64,000 bases of DNA from Streptomyces caeruleatus (GTDB lineage Bacteria; Actinomycetota; Actinomycetes; Streptomycetales; Streptomycetaceae), in NCBI RefSeq assembly GCF_001514235.1, contig NZ_KQ948947.1:40581-104580 (forward strand). The letters run 5' to 3'. The notes beneath the pieces are model-generated. The model searched no databases and was not told the origin of the DNA. It was given only the letters and a program-made list of their open reading frames with translations. The translations under genes and the position numbers were made by a program. This document shows positions 53,354 to 61,284 of the stretch, piece after piece (position 1 is the stretch's first letter; each line of letters starts with the position of its first letter).

Positions 53354-54211
53354 TCAACCCGTCCTGTGCCCGGTTCTCTCGCGGTGTGCGGCCCTCCTGG
53401 CGCCCCTGGCCCTCGTCCCGGAGTCGCGGCGGGCCATGCGGCGCAGTATGGCGGGGGCGGCCGCGAAGCCGATGACCGCCCATGCTCCGAGGGCACAGAT
53501 CGTCTCCAGGCGCTGCCAGGACCCGTCGATCTCGGCACTGGCCAGTGCGTCGGGCAGCATCGCCGAACGCATCCCGAGGCCGAGCCAGTAGAGCGGGAAC
53601 GCCTGGCCGACCCAGCGCAGCCACTCGGGCAGCGCGTCCAAGGGGCGGAACACCCCGGAGATCGCCACCAGCCCCATGAGCAGCAGCGTGGCGAAGCGCA
53701 GGTTCCGTGGATGGGTGAACAGTGAGCCGATGATCGCCCCGAGGGGCAGGGTCGCGGCCAGGCCGAGGGTCAGTACCCAGGCCAGTGTCAGCCAGGGTGA
53801 GACGGCGTCCAGCCGCAGACCGTCGAAGAGAAGTGCCGCTGGGACCAAGACGATGAACATGGTGGCGATGGACATGGCGGCCTGGCTGGTCACCTTGCCC
53901 GTGAGGTAGCCCAGCACGCCGTTCGGTGTGGCTTTCGCGCGCAGCAGCGTGCCGTCCTCGCGCTCCGTGATCAGCATGACGGCCAGGCCCATGACTCCGG
54001 TGAAGACGAGGTTCATCGCGAGGATGCCCGGAATCGCCCGGTCCCCGAGCGAAAAGTCGGTACCTGGCACCGTGTTGTCCCGAAGGACGTACATCACGAT
54101 CAGTGCGATGGTCGGGAAGAACACATATCCATAGGCTTGGCCGAGGTTGTGCCGGAACTCGATCCGGCCGCGGGTCAGTCCCGCGCGGACGGCGGCTGCG
54201 CGGGGGTTCAC
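53354..54211 (-). CDS. ABC-2 type permease of the lasso cluster exporter
   Basis: 285-residue membrane protein with six helices and the ABC-2 motif (NLVFTGVMGLAVMLITEREDGTLLRAKATP). GTG 54211 overlaps the ATPase stop (GTGA) with GGAGG 7 nt upstream. With the ATPase it forms a DrrAB-like exporter, the probable route of lasso peptide export or self-immunity. The C-terminus is Arg-rich. Confidence 0.9.
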   Translation of the reverse strand: MNPRAAAVRAGLTRGRIEFRHNLGQAYGYVFFPTIALIVMYVLRDNTVPGTDFSLGDRAIPGILAMNLVFTGVMGLAVMLITEREDGTLLRAKATPNGVLGYLTGKVTSQAAMSIATMFIVLVPAALLFDGLRLDAVSPWLTLAWVLTLGLAATLPLGAIIGSLFTHPRNLRFATLLLMGLVAISGVFRPLDALPEWLRWVGQAFPLYWLGLGMRSAMLPDALASAEIDGSWQRLETICALGAWAVIGFAAAPAILRRMARRDSGTRARGARRAAHRERTGHRTG

Positions 54212-55221
54212 AGGGCGGCCTCCGTCCACGCGCTCTGTACCGCGGAGGGCCGGCCGGATTCGAACTCGCGCACCATGGTCAGGTAGACGTCTTCCAGGCG
54301 CGCCCTGCGCACTTCCAGGTCTTCGATCGCCGCACCGTGGCGGGCGAACAGCTCACGCACGTAGTCCGTGGCGTCCTCGACCGTACGCACATGGGACCGG
54401 CCGGCGTGGGTGAACCGGACCTCGGTCTTGCCGGCGACCTGCCTCGCGAGCTGGGCCGCGGTGCTGTCGGCCACGATTTGGCCGCCCATCAGGATCAGAA
54501 TCCGGTCGGAGAGCTTCTCCGCCTCGTCCAAGTCATGTGTGGTCAGCACGATCGCGGTGTCCTCCTCGGCGGACAGCCGGTGCACCAGGTCGTGGAACTC
54601 CTGCCGGGCCTGGGGGTCGAAGCCGACGGTCGGCTCGTCCAGGAAGAGCAGGTCAGGCCTGCCCACAAGGCCGATGGCCACGTCCAGCCGACGCCGTTGC
54701 CCGCCGGAGAGCTTCGTGAGCATGGTGGTCGCCTGCCCGGTCAGCCCGACGCGGGCGATCAACTCGTCCGGGTCGAACGGCCTGGGGCGCCCCGGCGTGC
54801 CGTAGGGGGCGTAGTAGCTGCCGAGATGGCTCAGCAGTTCACGGACCCGCCACCGGCGGTGATCGCGCCACGACTGCAACACGACGCCCAGCCGCGCGCG
54901 CCACGCTTCGTCCCCGTGGTCCGGGTCGGTGCCGAGGACGCGCACCTGGCCCGCGGAGCGTCTCCGGAAGCCTTCCAGGATCTCTATGGTGGTCGTCTTG
55001 CCTGCCCCGTTGGGCCCGAGCAGGGCCACCACCTCGCCCTGGTGCACCCGCAGATCCACCCCGTTCAGCACGTCGGTGGTGCCGTACCGCATGCGCAGCC
55101 CGCGGGTTTCGATGACCACCGGCCCCCGCCTGCCCGGCTCCGTGCCAGGGCGGACCTCGTCCGGTGCCGCCGTGACAGCGGTATCGCCGTCTGCTTGACG
55201 ACTTCCTGTGGTCCGCGACAT
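54208..55221 (-). CDS. ABC exporter ATPase of the lasso cluster
   Basis: 337-residue DrrA-type ATPase: Walker A LLGPNGAGKTTTIEIL, Q-loop LGVVLQSW, signature LSGGQRRRLDVAIGL, Walker B LLFLDEPTVGFDP, and H-loop LTTHDLDEAEKLSD. The N-terminal extension (about 45 residues) is unconserved. ATG 55221 lies 98 bp downstream of the 55320-55362 stem-loop. Its position right after the precursors indicates export or immunity. Confidence 0.92.
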   Translation of the reverse strand: MSRTTGSRQADGDTAVTAAPDEVRPGTEPGRRGPVVIETRGLRMRYGTTDVLNGVDLRVHQGEVVALLGPNGAGKTTTIEILEGFRRRSAGQVRVLGTDPDHGDEAWRARLGVVLQSWRDHRRWRVRELLSHLGSYYAPYGTPGRPRPFDPDELIARVGLTGQATTMLTKLSGGQRRRLDVAIGLVGRPDLLFLDEPTVGFDPQARQEFHDLVHRLSAEEDTAIVLTTHDLDEAEKLSDRILILMGGQIVADSTAAQLARQVAGKTEVRFTHAGRSHVRTVEDATDYVRELFARHGAAIEDLEVRRARLEDVYLTMVREFESGRPSAVQSAWTEAAL

Positions 55222-55319
55222 CTTCTGACAAGCCCCTCGTGTGGTGGTGGGGTTACCGGCCGCCAACCGGGAAGTTCCGTTGACGCGGCCGGTGGCACCG
55301 AGCCTGTGCGGGCACGGTG

Positions 55320-55362
55320 CCGCTCGTTGTGGGGCGGTTTGGGTCCGCCCCACAACGAGCGG
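55320..55362 (-). terminator. Very strong stem-loop between precursors and exporter
   Basis: Perfect 18-bp stem CCGCTCGTTGTGGGGCGG (55320-55337) with its complement (55345-55362) and a 7-nt loop, with no strong T tract. Lying between the second precursor and the ABC genes, it can end most transcripts after the precursors or stabilise precursor mRNA. Confidence 0.9.
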
Positions 55363-55412
55363 TTGGTGCTGACCGGATTCACCTACTGCTGCGGAATCCC
55401 GTCAGCGTCGTA

Positions 55413-55532
55413 TCAGGCGGAGTAGTCCTCCCAGAGAAGGATCTGCTCGTCGTGCGGCCCGAACCATTCGCCGGTCTCCTCGGCGAAGTCGCCCAGCTCG
55501 GCGACGGCCGGAGCCTCGTAATCGGTGCTCAT
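55413..55532 (-). CDS. Lasso peptide precursor A2
   Basis: 39-residue precursor found by reading the minus strand. The leader MSTDYEAPAVAELGDFAEET carries the conserved YxxP...G-x-F recognition element for the leader-binding protein and a Thr near the cleavage point. The remainder is GEWFGPHDEQILLWEDYSA. If cleavage is after the Thr, a Gly1-Glu9 or Gly1-Asp8 ring is possible. If the usual Thr(-2) rule holds, the core begins with Glu and Glu8 closes the ring. GGAGGTG precedes the ATG by 8 nt. It is a near-duplicate of A1 in the leader but has a different core. Confidence 0.88.
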   Translation of the reverse strand: MSTDYEAPAVAELGDFAEETGEWFGPHDEQILLWEDYSA

Positions 55533-55584
55533 TCTGTTTCACCTCCATTCCTTGCTCGTGCTCTGTTCTCTGGTTCGGTGCCGC

Positions 55585-55701
55585 TCAGGAGTAGTCGTGG
55601 ATCGGAACCCACCCCTCGAACCTGAGACCGATGCCGTGCCCGGTCTCCTCGGTGAAGTCGCCCAGCTCGGCGATTTCCGGAGCCTCGTAGTCAGTGCTCA
55701 T
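55585..55701 (-). CDS. Lasso peptide precursor A1
   Basis: 38-residue precursor. The leader MSTDYEAPEIAELGDFTEET is nearly identical to that of A2; the remainder GHGIGLRFEGWVPIHDYS holds the core. Gly1-Glu9 gives a 9-residue macrolactam ring; under the Thr(-2) rule His1-Glu8 gives an 8-residue ring. The tail GWVPIHDYS has bulky Trp, His and Tyr as possible plugs. Its ATG overlaps the stop of the leader protease gene (ATGA), so its translation is coupled to the maturation enzymes. Confidence 0.9.
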   Translation of the reverse strand: MSTDYEAPEIAELGDFTEETGHGIGLRFEGWVPIHDYS

Positions 55702-56198
55702 CCTGTTTCACCTCCATTCCGTGCTCGTGCTCTGTTCTTTGGTGCGGCGCCGACGTCCTGGGTTGAGCGGGACGCCGGCACCGGGTCTGTGGGGACAGTG
55801 AAGAATGTGCGGAAGTCCGCGCTGTCCAAGGGCTCGTCGACCACACGTCCATCGGCCTCGACCCAGGCGTGCGCGGAGAACGGGGGAGTCGCGATCACAC
55901 CGACACACCAGGTCGGCCAGACGCCCCGGGACCGGCACAGCAGTGCCACCGAGAGCGAGCGGACGAGGCACGCCGAGCCTCCTCGGCATCTCGGGCTCGC
56001 CGTGAGGATCTGGTCTCGCGCCAGTTTGGCTTCCGAGTAGCTCGCCGGGCGGGCGCCCGCGGCCAGTCTGCCGAGCAGTTTCCGCAGCTGTCGCGGCGAC
56101 TTGCGGCTGAGGACCCTGGAGGCGGGAATGATGAGGCCGATGAGAAGCCTGTCGGGCAAGGACGCCCGCGCCGGTGCGTCCGGAAGCACATCGCTCAT
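55698..56198 (-). CDS. Lasso leader peptidase, B2 protein
   Basis: 166-residue transglutaminase-like cysteine protease that removes the leader. Candidate catalytic residues: Cys77 (CRGGSACLVRSLSVALL), His110 (FSAHAWVEADG) and Asp121 (VVDEP). The N-terminus is RVLSRKSPRQLRKLLGRLA, typical of B2. Its start overlaps the B1 stop and its stop overlaps the A1 start. The last codons double as the A1 ribosome site. Confidence 0.92.
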   Translation of the reverse strand: MSDVLPDAPARASLPDRLLIGLIIPASRVLSRKSPRQLRKLLGRLAAGARPASYSEAKLARDQILTASPRCRGGSACLVRSLSVALLCRSRGVWPTWCVGVIATPPFSAHAWVEADGRVVDEPLDSADFRTFFTVPTDPVPASRSTQDVGAAPKNRARARNGGETG

Positions 56199-56452
56199 TT
56201 CAGAACCCCCAGCTCCACCAGGCGACTGAGGATTTTCTCGGCATCCGTACGTGCCGTGCCGTGGTCGATGCCGAACCGGGAAACGAGCCGTTCGGCTGCC
56301 TTCTCGCCGTCGCCGCCGTGCTCCACGGTGTCCAGCACGAGCGCGGCCGTCGGATTCACGTGCCAGTAGCGCCCGTTGGTCTCGTCGAGGATCACATCGC
56401 CGTATTCGGTTCCTACCCGCGAGATCCCGTCCCTGACGGTGAAGGCCGTCAT
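56195..56452 (-). CDS. Lasso leader-binding protein, B1 (PqqD/RRE type)
   Basis: 85-residue RiPP recognition element: VILDETNGRYWHVNPTAALVLDTVEHGG is the PqqD-like wing and helix that binds the YxxP...GxF leader. It delivers precursors to B2 and the cyclase. ATGA overlaps tie it to the cyclase upstream and to B2 downstream. Confidence 0.93.
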   Translation of the reverse strand: MTAFTVRDGISRVGTEYGDVILDETNGRYWHVNPTAALVLDTVEHGGDGEKAAERLVSRFGIDHGTARTDAEKILSRLVELGVLK

Positions 56453-58314
56453 CGCTGTCCCCCGATCATGTCGCCCTCGCCCCTGTCGAATGCCCGGCTA
56501 CCGGCCTGGTTGCGTAGAAAAACGGCCATGTTGAGGGCCTTGTGCATATGTGTCGGCGGCATGGCTTTCGGGTCCGGCCGGGTCGTGTCGGCCAGCTTGG
56601 TCATGTCGATCAGCCCCGAACTCGCCAGTCCCGAACTCTCCATGAGCGCGCGGAAGTCCGGCAGGTGGGCGGCGAAGCCACGGACGCTCTGGGCCGAGCC
56701 ACCGACCTTCGAGGTGCGGCGCAGGAACTCGTCCGGCAGCAGCCCTCGCATGGCAGCCTTCATCAACGGCTTCCACTCCATCGGCGTGTCGCGCTCCTCG
56801 CGTCGCACGGCCAGGACGGCCTCGGCGATGTGGTCGTCGAGCAGCGGAGCGTCGTAGGCCACGCCCGCGTGGGGTCCGATCTGGCCGGCACCCCGCGTGA
56901 GCCGGGCACCGTCCCGCAGCGTGAGCAGCTCGAAGTGCGTCGCGCGGTCGCGGCCGAGAGGTTCGGCGGTGCGGGCCAGGTCACGGAGTTTCACGGCCAC
57001 CGTTTCGCGGACGTCGGCCGACAGCCACGGTGGCAGCGCCGGCGGCATGGCCCAGTCACTGACGCGGGGGAGCTCGGGCGGTACCACGTCGTTCAGCGCG
57101 TCCGTGATGACCTTGCGCAGCCACTGTCGATACGAGCTGCCGTCCAGCAGCTCGCGCAACGTGGTGCGCACACCGTGGCCCTCGGGCACGTGCGCCGCAC
57201 GTGCCCTGCGCCAGGCCAGCAGCGGCCGGGTTCGGAACAGGGAGTGCTCGACGATGTTCTGGCCGCGCAGCAGATGGTCCCCGCCGAGTCCGTTGATCCG
57301 GGTGCCGATCCCGCGGGCCGCGTCGTCCCGGAGGACGGAGACGATCCGTGGCGCTGCCAGCGCGGCCTGCGTCGGTTCGTCGAGCCGAGCGTGCATCTCC
57401 AGCAGTCCGCCGAAGAAGTCCGGCATGTCGTCGGTCGACCCCACGACATGCTCCCGCACCCCCGGCATGCTCGGAAGAGCTCTGCGTGCCCACTCCAGGT
57501 CCTGCCGCCCGCCGGGATCCGGGGTGTACATCGTCGTGGCGAGCACACCGGTCGGCCCTTTCGCGGCGAAGTAACACAGCGGAGTGGAGTCCATCCCGCC
57601 GGAGAGGTCGCAGGCGACGGGGTCGCCGGAGGCAGTGCGGGCATGGACCGCCGCTTCCAGGGCGGCGCGCAGTTTCCGTGCTCCCTCGGCCCGGGACAGT
57701 CCCGGCTCAGGGCGACGCCACCACGTGCCGGTGTGCCAACTACGGCCGTCGCGGTCCACCGTGACGTAGTCCTCCGGAGCGACCGGGTGCAGCCCGTGCC
57801 ACAGCGGGGTTTCCTGCATCGGGTGTGGCAGTGCCGCCGCCAGCCGCAGTGCCAGCGCGGTGTCGTCCATCGGGAGTCCGCCCAGCTCTGCCAGCACGTC
57901 CGCCCGGTCGGAGACCACCCGCACACCGTCGACCAGCGCGTGGAAGACCCTGCGTATGCCCATGGCCGAGCCCTGGGCGTAGACCAGACCACCGAGCGAG
58001 CCGACGACGCAGTAGTTCCCGGCGAACCGTGCGGACACCTGTGTCATCTCGCCCACTGACCGGACACCGTCGCTCACTCGTCCGAGCTGCGCGGGGGTAA
58101 CGGCGGTCGAACCCACCAGTGCCAGTCGGTGGGCACCTTCGTTGTGCACCACCACCTGAGTGGAGGGCACACTCCCGAGCAGCCACGGGCGGCCTGACGG
58201 ATGCTCCGCGACCAGACCGGAGGACGGCGCAAGCCGGTCCGCCACCTTTTTGGCTGCGTCGTGGTCAGGCAGCGCCACGAAAAACCACGCATTGGCCCCG
58301 ACTGTCTGACGCAT
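56449..58314 (-). CDS. Lasso cyclase (asparagine synthetase homologue), C protein
   Basis: 621-residue enzyme that adenylates the ring Glu/Asp side chain and closes the macrolactam. The PP-loop is ACDLSGGMDSTPLCYF near residue 236. The N-terminal glutaminase-like half lacks Cys at position 2 (MRQTVGANAWFFVALPD), as expected for lasso cyclases. GAGGGGG lies 8 nt before ATG 58314. It is the first gene of the operon C-B1-B2-A1-A2; precursors usually come first in such clusters. Confidence 0.93.
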   Translation of the reverse strand: MRQTVGANAWFFVALPDHDAAKKVADRLAPSSGLVAEHPSGRPWLLGSVPSTQVVVHNEGAHRLALVGSTAVTPAQLGRVSDGVRSVGEMTQVSARFAGNYCVVGSLGGLVYAQGSAMGIRRVFHALVDGVRVVSDRADVLAELGGLPMDDTALALRLAAALPHPMQETPLWHGLHPVAPEDYVTVDRDGRSWHTGTWWRRPEPGLSRAEGARKLRAALEAAVHARTASGDPVACDLSGGMDSTPLCYFAAKGPTGVLATTMYTPDPGGRQDLEWARRALPSMPGVREHVVGSTDDMPDFFGGLLEMHARLDEPTQAALAAPRIVSVLRDDAARGIGTRINGLGGDHLLRGQNIVEHSLFRTRPLLAWRRARAAHVPEGHGVRTTLRELLDGSSYRQWLRKVITDALNDVVPPELPRVSDWAMPPALPPWLSADVRETVAVKLRDLARTAEPLGRDRATHFELLTLRDGARLTRGAGQIGPHAGVAYDAPLLDDHIAEAVLAVRREERDTPMEWKPLMKAAMRGLLPDEFLRRTSKVGGSAQSVRGFAAHLPDFRALMESSGLASSGLIDMTKLADTTRPDPKAMPPTHMHKALNMAVFLRNQAGSRAFDRGEGDMIGGQR

Positions 58315-58592
58315 GAAAATCCCCCTCACATGGCAATGGCTACGGCGATCAAGAATTCCCGTGAACCGGGTCCCTGCCGCGGTGCACAGGACAGGACGCT
58401 ACGGAGCGGCGGCATACAACGGCCATACGGTTGTGTGTGGGTGCATACGACCGCAAGGGCGCCAAGGACACCTTGGACACCTCGGACACCAAGGGCCCCT
58501 GAAAAGTTGCAGGTCCTCTGTGCGTGACCTGGCCATTACCTTGGCCCCGGCTGTCCGACCCATCAGGGCAGCACCGACCGAACGGGGGAAAT
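58315..58592. promoter_or_regulatory. Divergent control region of lasso operon and SARP gene
   Basis: This 278-bp gap has three direct repeats GGACACC at 58466-58472, 58475-58481 and 58484-58490 (9-bp period). The first overlaps the palindrome CCAAGG-aca-CCTTGG (58462-58476). These are the most obvious regulator sites; SARP sites are usually 11 bp apart, so the protein bound is uncertain. Confidence 0.6.
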
Positions 58593-59437
58593 ATGCACAG
58601 CGTGCGGTTTCGTGTACTGGGCCCATTTGAAGTACGCACCGTGTCGGGTGCGTTATTACACGGCACGCGGCGCAAGCAGCGGTTGTTACTGGCGTCGCTG
58701 GTGCTTCAGGCCAACCGGAAGGTGGCCGTCGATGAACTGATCGGCCAGCTGTGGGGGCAGCGGCCTCCCGCTTCCGCGCTGGCGAATCTTCAGTCCTATG
58801 TCGCGCAGCTGCGGCGCCTGTTCGCTGATCAGGCGCCGCGTCTGGAAACCGGTCCCGGCTCCTACCAGCTGCACGCCGGCGACGAGGAGCTGGATCACCT
58901 GGTGTTCGAGCGGCTGGTGCACGACGGGCAGGCCGCCTGCGCTGCGGGGCGGTTGACGCTGGCCTCGCAGCAGCTGACGGCGGCCCTGGGGCTGTGGCGG
59001 GGGAGTCGGTGGCGGAGGACTTGGAGCTGTCCGAGTCGCTGCGGCCCCTGGTGACGCGGCTTGAGGACCTGCGGGTGGCCGCGCTGGAGGACAGTACGCA
59101 AGCGCGGCTGGCGCTGGGCCAGCACCAGTTGCTCGACGCCGAGCTGGGGCTGCTCACGGCCCGGTATCCGCACCGGGAGAGACTGTGGAGCCAGTTGATG
59201 CTCGCCCGGTACCGGTGCGGGCGGCGAGCCGACGCGCTCGCCGCCTACCGGCAGGTCTACGAGCTGCTGGACCTGGAGTTGGGCATCGAGCCCGGCCCCG
59301 CCCTGCGCGAGCTGCACCAGCGCATCCTGGAGGACGACACCACGCTGACCGCCGCGCTCGGCTCCGCGCACACGGAAGAGCTCGGGCACGGCATGTCACC
59401 TGCCGCGCGGCGGAGCGGATCGCGGTGGGTGGCCTAG
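58593..59437 (+). pseudogene. SARP-family pathway regulator, frameshifted
   Basis: Small SARP activator. The OmpR-like DNA-binding part is FRVLGPFEVRTVSGALLHGTRRKQRLLLASLVLQANRKVAVDELIGQLWG; the BTAD part follows. The frame breaks at about 59000 in a run of five Gs: adding one G would join ALGLWRG to ESVAEDLELSESLRPLVTRLEDLRVAALED and give one protein of about 281 residues to 59437. It may be true inactivation, a phase-variable tract or a sequencing error. Three TTA codons (58653, 58656, 58686) imply dependence on the bldA leucyl-tRNA. It probably activates the divergent lasso operon. Confidence 0.82.
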
Positions 59438-59478
59438 GGCCTGTCGTTTGACGCCGGCATGATCCGAACGACAGGCCC
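59437..59478. terminator. Bidirectional terminator between SARP and VOC genes
   Basis: 12-bp perfect inverted repeat GGGCCTGTCGTT (59437-59448) with AACGACAGGCCC (59467-59478), 18-nt loop, between convergent genes. Confidence 0.75.
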
Positions 59479-59490
59479 TGGTTCTCCGAG

Positions 59491-59928
59491 TCAGCGTTCG
59501 GTGAGCGGAGCCGGGGCCTCCTGGATCGTCCAGCCGTTGCCGTCGGGGTCCTGGAAGAAGAGGAAGCAGTTCCAGCCGGCCTCGCCCCGGCCCTCAGCCC
59601 ATCCGGACGCGCTCACGTGCATCACCGGGGTCACGTCGACCCCGCGGCCGGTCAGCTCGGCGCGGGCCGCCTCGATGTCGGTGACACAGAGCTGGAGGCC
59701 CCGCATCGAGCCGGGGGCCATCCGCGGCTGTCCCGGCGACTCGGGCATGCCGGACTCCAGCACGACGGAGCAGCGGGAGCCGGGTGGGGTGAGCTGGACG
59801 AAGCGGCCGACGTCCTCGAAGAAGGGCGCGTCGATCTCGGCGCGGAAGCCGCACTGGTCGACGTAGAAGGCCTTGGCGCGGTCCAGGTCCGTGACCGGTA
59901 CGACGACCACTTCCAGGGTCCAGTCCAT
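59491..59928 (-). CDS. VOC-family (glyoxalase/bleomycin resistance) protein
   Basis: 145-residue protein with paired beta-alpha-beta-beta-beta modules: VVVVPVTDLDRAKAFYVDQCGF and FVQLTPPGSRCSVVLESG in the first half, LQLCVTDIEAARAELTGRGV and FLFFQDPDGNGWTIQE in the second. The metal-ligand Glu is in the closing strand (IQEA). GGGAGGTG precedes ATG 59928. The role (dioxygenase, isomerase or resistance) cannot be told from sequence. Confidence 0.9.
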   Translation of the reverse strand: MDWTLEVVVVPVTDLDRAKAFYVDQCGFRAEIDAPFFEDVGRFVQLTPPGSRCSVVLESGMPESPGQPRMAPGSMRGLQLCVTDIEAARAELTGRGVDVTPVMHVSASGWAEGRGEAGWNCFLFFQDPDGNGWTIQEAPAPLTER

Positions 59929-59968
59929 GAGCGCACCTCCCAGGGACATGGTCCTCCCGCGCGGCGGG

Positions 59969-61144
59969 CTACGCCCGTCGGCCGTAACGGCGGGCCACCG
60001 CGTGGAAGGCCTCCTTCGGCTCCCAGTGCCAGCCGGAGGCCGGGTCGTCGGGGCGGTCCTTGATCGGCTTGGTGAGGGCGTAGCTCGCCAGGTCCAGGTC
60101 GTAGCGCGGGTTGTCGGGGCGGTGCGGGGCGTCCGGGGTGACGAACTCGAAGGCCATCGCCGCGTACAGGCCCATCGACTCGAAGACGTCCAGCAGGTCG
60201 CCCAGGTAGGCGGCCTGGGTGCGCTCACTGCGGACGACGTGGCCCTTGATCTCGTTCGGCTCCTTCGTGTAGTCGACGATGTTCCAGCCCATGCCCCCGG
60301 CCTCGGGCGCGCCGACGTACGCGCACGTGCCGAACTCGGTGATGGCCAGGGGTTTGCTCCAGCGCAGGTAGCGACGCAACTCCCGTACGTAGTCCGCGCG
60401 TTGAGGGAAGTACGAGTAGTAGTCGATGCCGATGACGTCGAAGAGGTGCCAGTCGACCGGTTCGAACTCCTCGTCCTGGGCTGCGGCGTAACTGAGGCGG
60501 CCGTGGAAGACGGAGCGGCCGGTCTTCGCCGCCTTCGCGGTGAAGCGGGCCAGGCGGCGCTGCATCCGCGCCATGTCGACCGTGCCCTTCTGGAGGTTCT
60601 CGACGCGCTCCAGGACCGTCTCGCCGGGTACGATCCCCGGCACGAACAGCCAGAATTCGCAGCCCACACTGAAGTCGACGCTCGCGCCCTGCCGCCGCAG
60701 CCGCTCCGCGAACCGCCCGCACTCGGCGATCGAGTCCAGGATCTCCTTCTCCGGGATGTCCCCGAGGGTCGGCTGGAGCCAGACGTGCAGCCCGCGCTCG
60801 GCTGCCTCGGCGGCGGTGGCGACGAGGCGGTCGACGCCGTCGCCGGTGACGTCGAGGGTGTCGGCGTGCAGGTCGTCGCGGATGACCCGGACGTCCTCGC
60901 GCATCCGGGCGGCGCTCCACGCGGTGCCGGGCGTCTCCCCCGCGCCGACGGTGTAGACGACGCCCCTGTGCCTCAGCCCCCTGTGCTTCCCGCCGGTACC
61001 GCTGCGGTCCGGCTCTCGCGCCGTCGCCGCGCTCTGCCCCGCTGCCTGTCCCGCGGGCAGTACCGCCCCCGCCAGTCCGACGGCCGCCGCGCCCGCCAGA
61101 AACCCTGCCCTGCTGATCCCCGTGGTCTTCTCCATACGGTCCAT
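59969..61144 (-). CDS. Secreted TIM-barrel glycosidase-like protein
   Basis: 391-residue exported protein. The signal region ISRAGFLAGAAAVGLAGAVLPAG resembles a Tat signal with only one Arg. The mature part is a (beta/alpha)8 barrel: RGVVYTVGAGETPGTAWSAARMREDVRVIRDDL, LHVWLQPTLGDIPEKEI, FSVGCEFWLFVPGI (possible acid/base Glu), DVIGIDYYSYF and KPLAITEFGTCAYVGA (likely nucleophile Glu). Homologues often carry the misleading label abortive phage infection protein. A start at ATG 61135 is an alternative. Substrate unknown. Confidence 0.75.
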   Translation of the reverse strand: MDRMEKTTGISRAGFLAGAAAVGLAGAVLPAGQAAGQSAATAREPDRSGTGGKHRGLRHRGVVYTVGAGETPGTAWSAARMREDVRVIRDDLHADTLDVTGDGVDRLVATAAEAAERGLHVWLQPTLGDIPEKEILDSIAECGRFAERLRRQGASVDFSVGCEFWLFVPGIVPGETVLERVENLQKGTVDMARMQRRLARFTAKAAKTGRSVFHGRLSYAAAQDEEFEPVDWHLFDVIGIDYYSYFPQRADYVRELRRYLRWSKPLAITEFGTCAYVGAPEAGGMGWNIVDYTKEPNEIKGHVVRSERTQAAYLGDLLDVFESMGLYAAMAFEFVTPDAPHRPDNPRYDLDLASYALTKPIKDRPDDPASGWHWEPKEAFHAVARRYGRRA

Positions 61145-61284
61145 ACCGCCACTTTCGCGAGCGCGGAGCCGTGTCGCCGTCGGCCGATGGTCTACGGCGC
61201 CGCAACCAAGGAATGACAGACAGCGTCGATCACTGAAGAGATCGTCATTGCCCGTCAGTCGAAATCCGTACGAAGGAGACCGAG

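Noticed and set aside
59437..59478. Terminal inverted repeats of an insertion sequence
   Set aside because: The 12-bp repeat resembles some IS ends, but only 18 nt separate the arms and there is no transposase, so a terminator between convergent genes is simpler.
59969..61144. Phage-defence function for the TIM-barrel protein
   Set aside because: Homologues are often called abortive phage infection proteins, but the sequence shows an exported glycosidase-like barrel with no defence domain.
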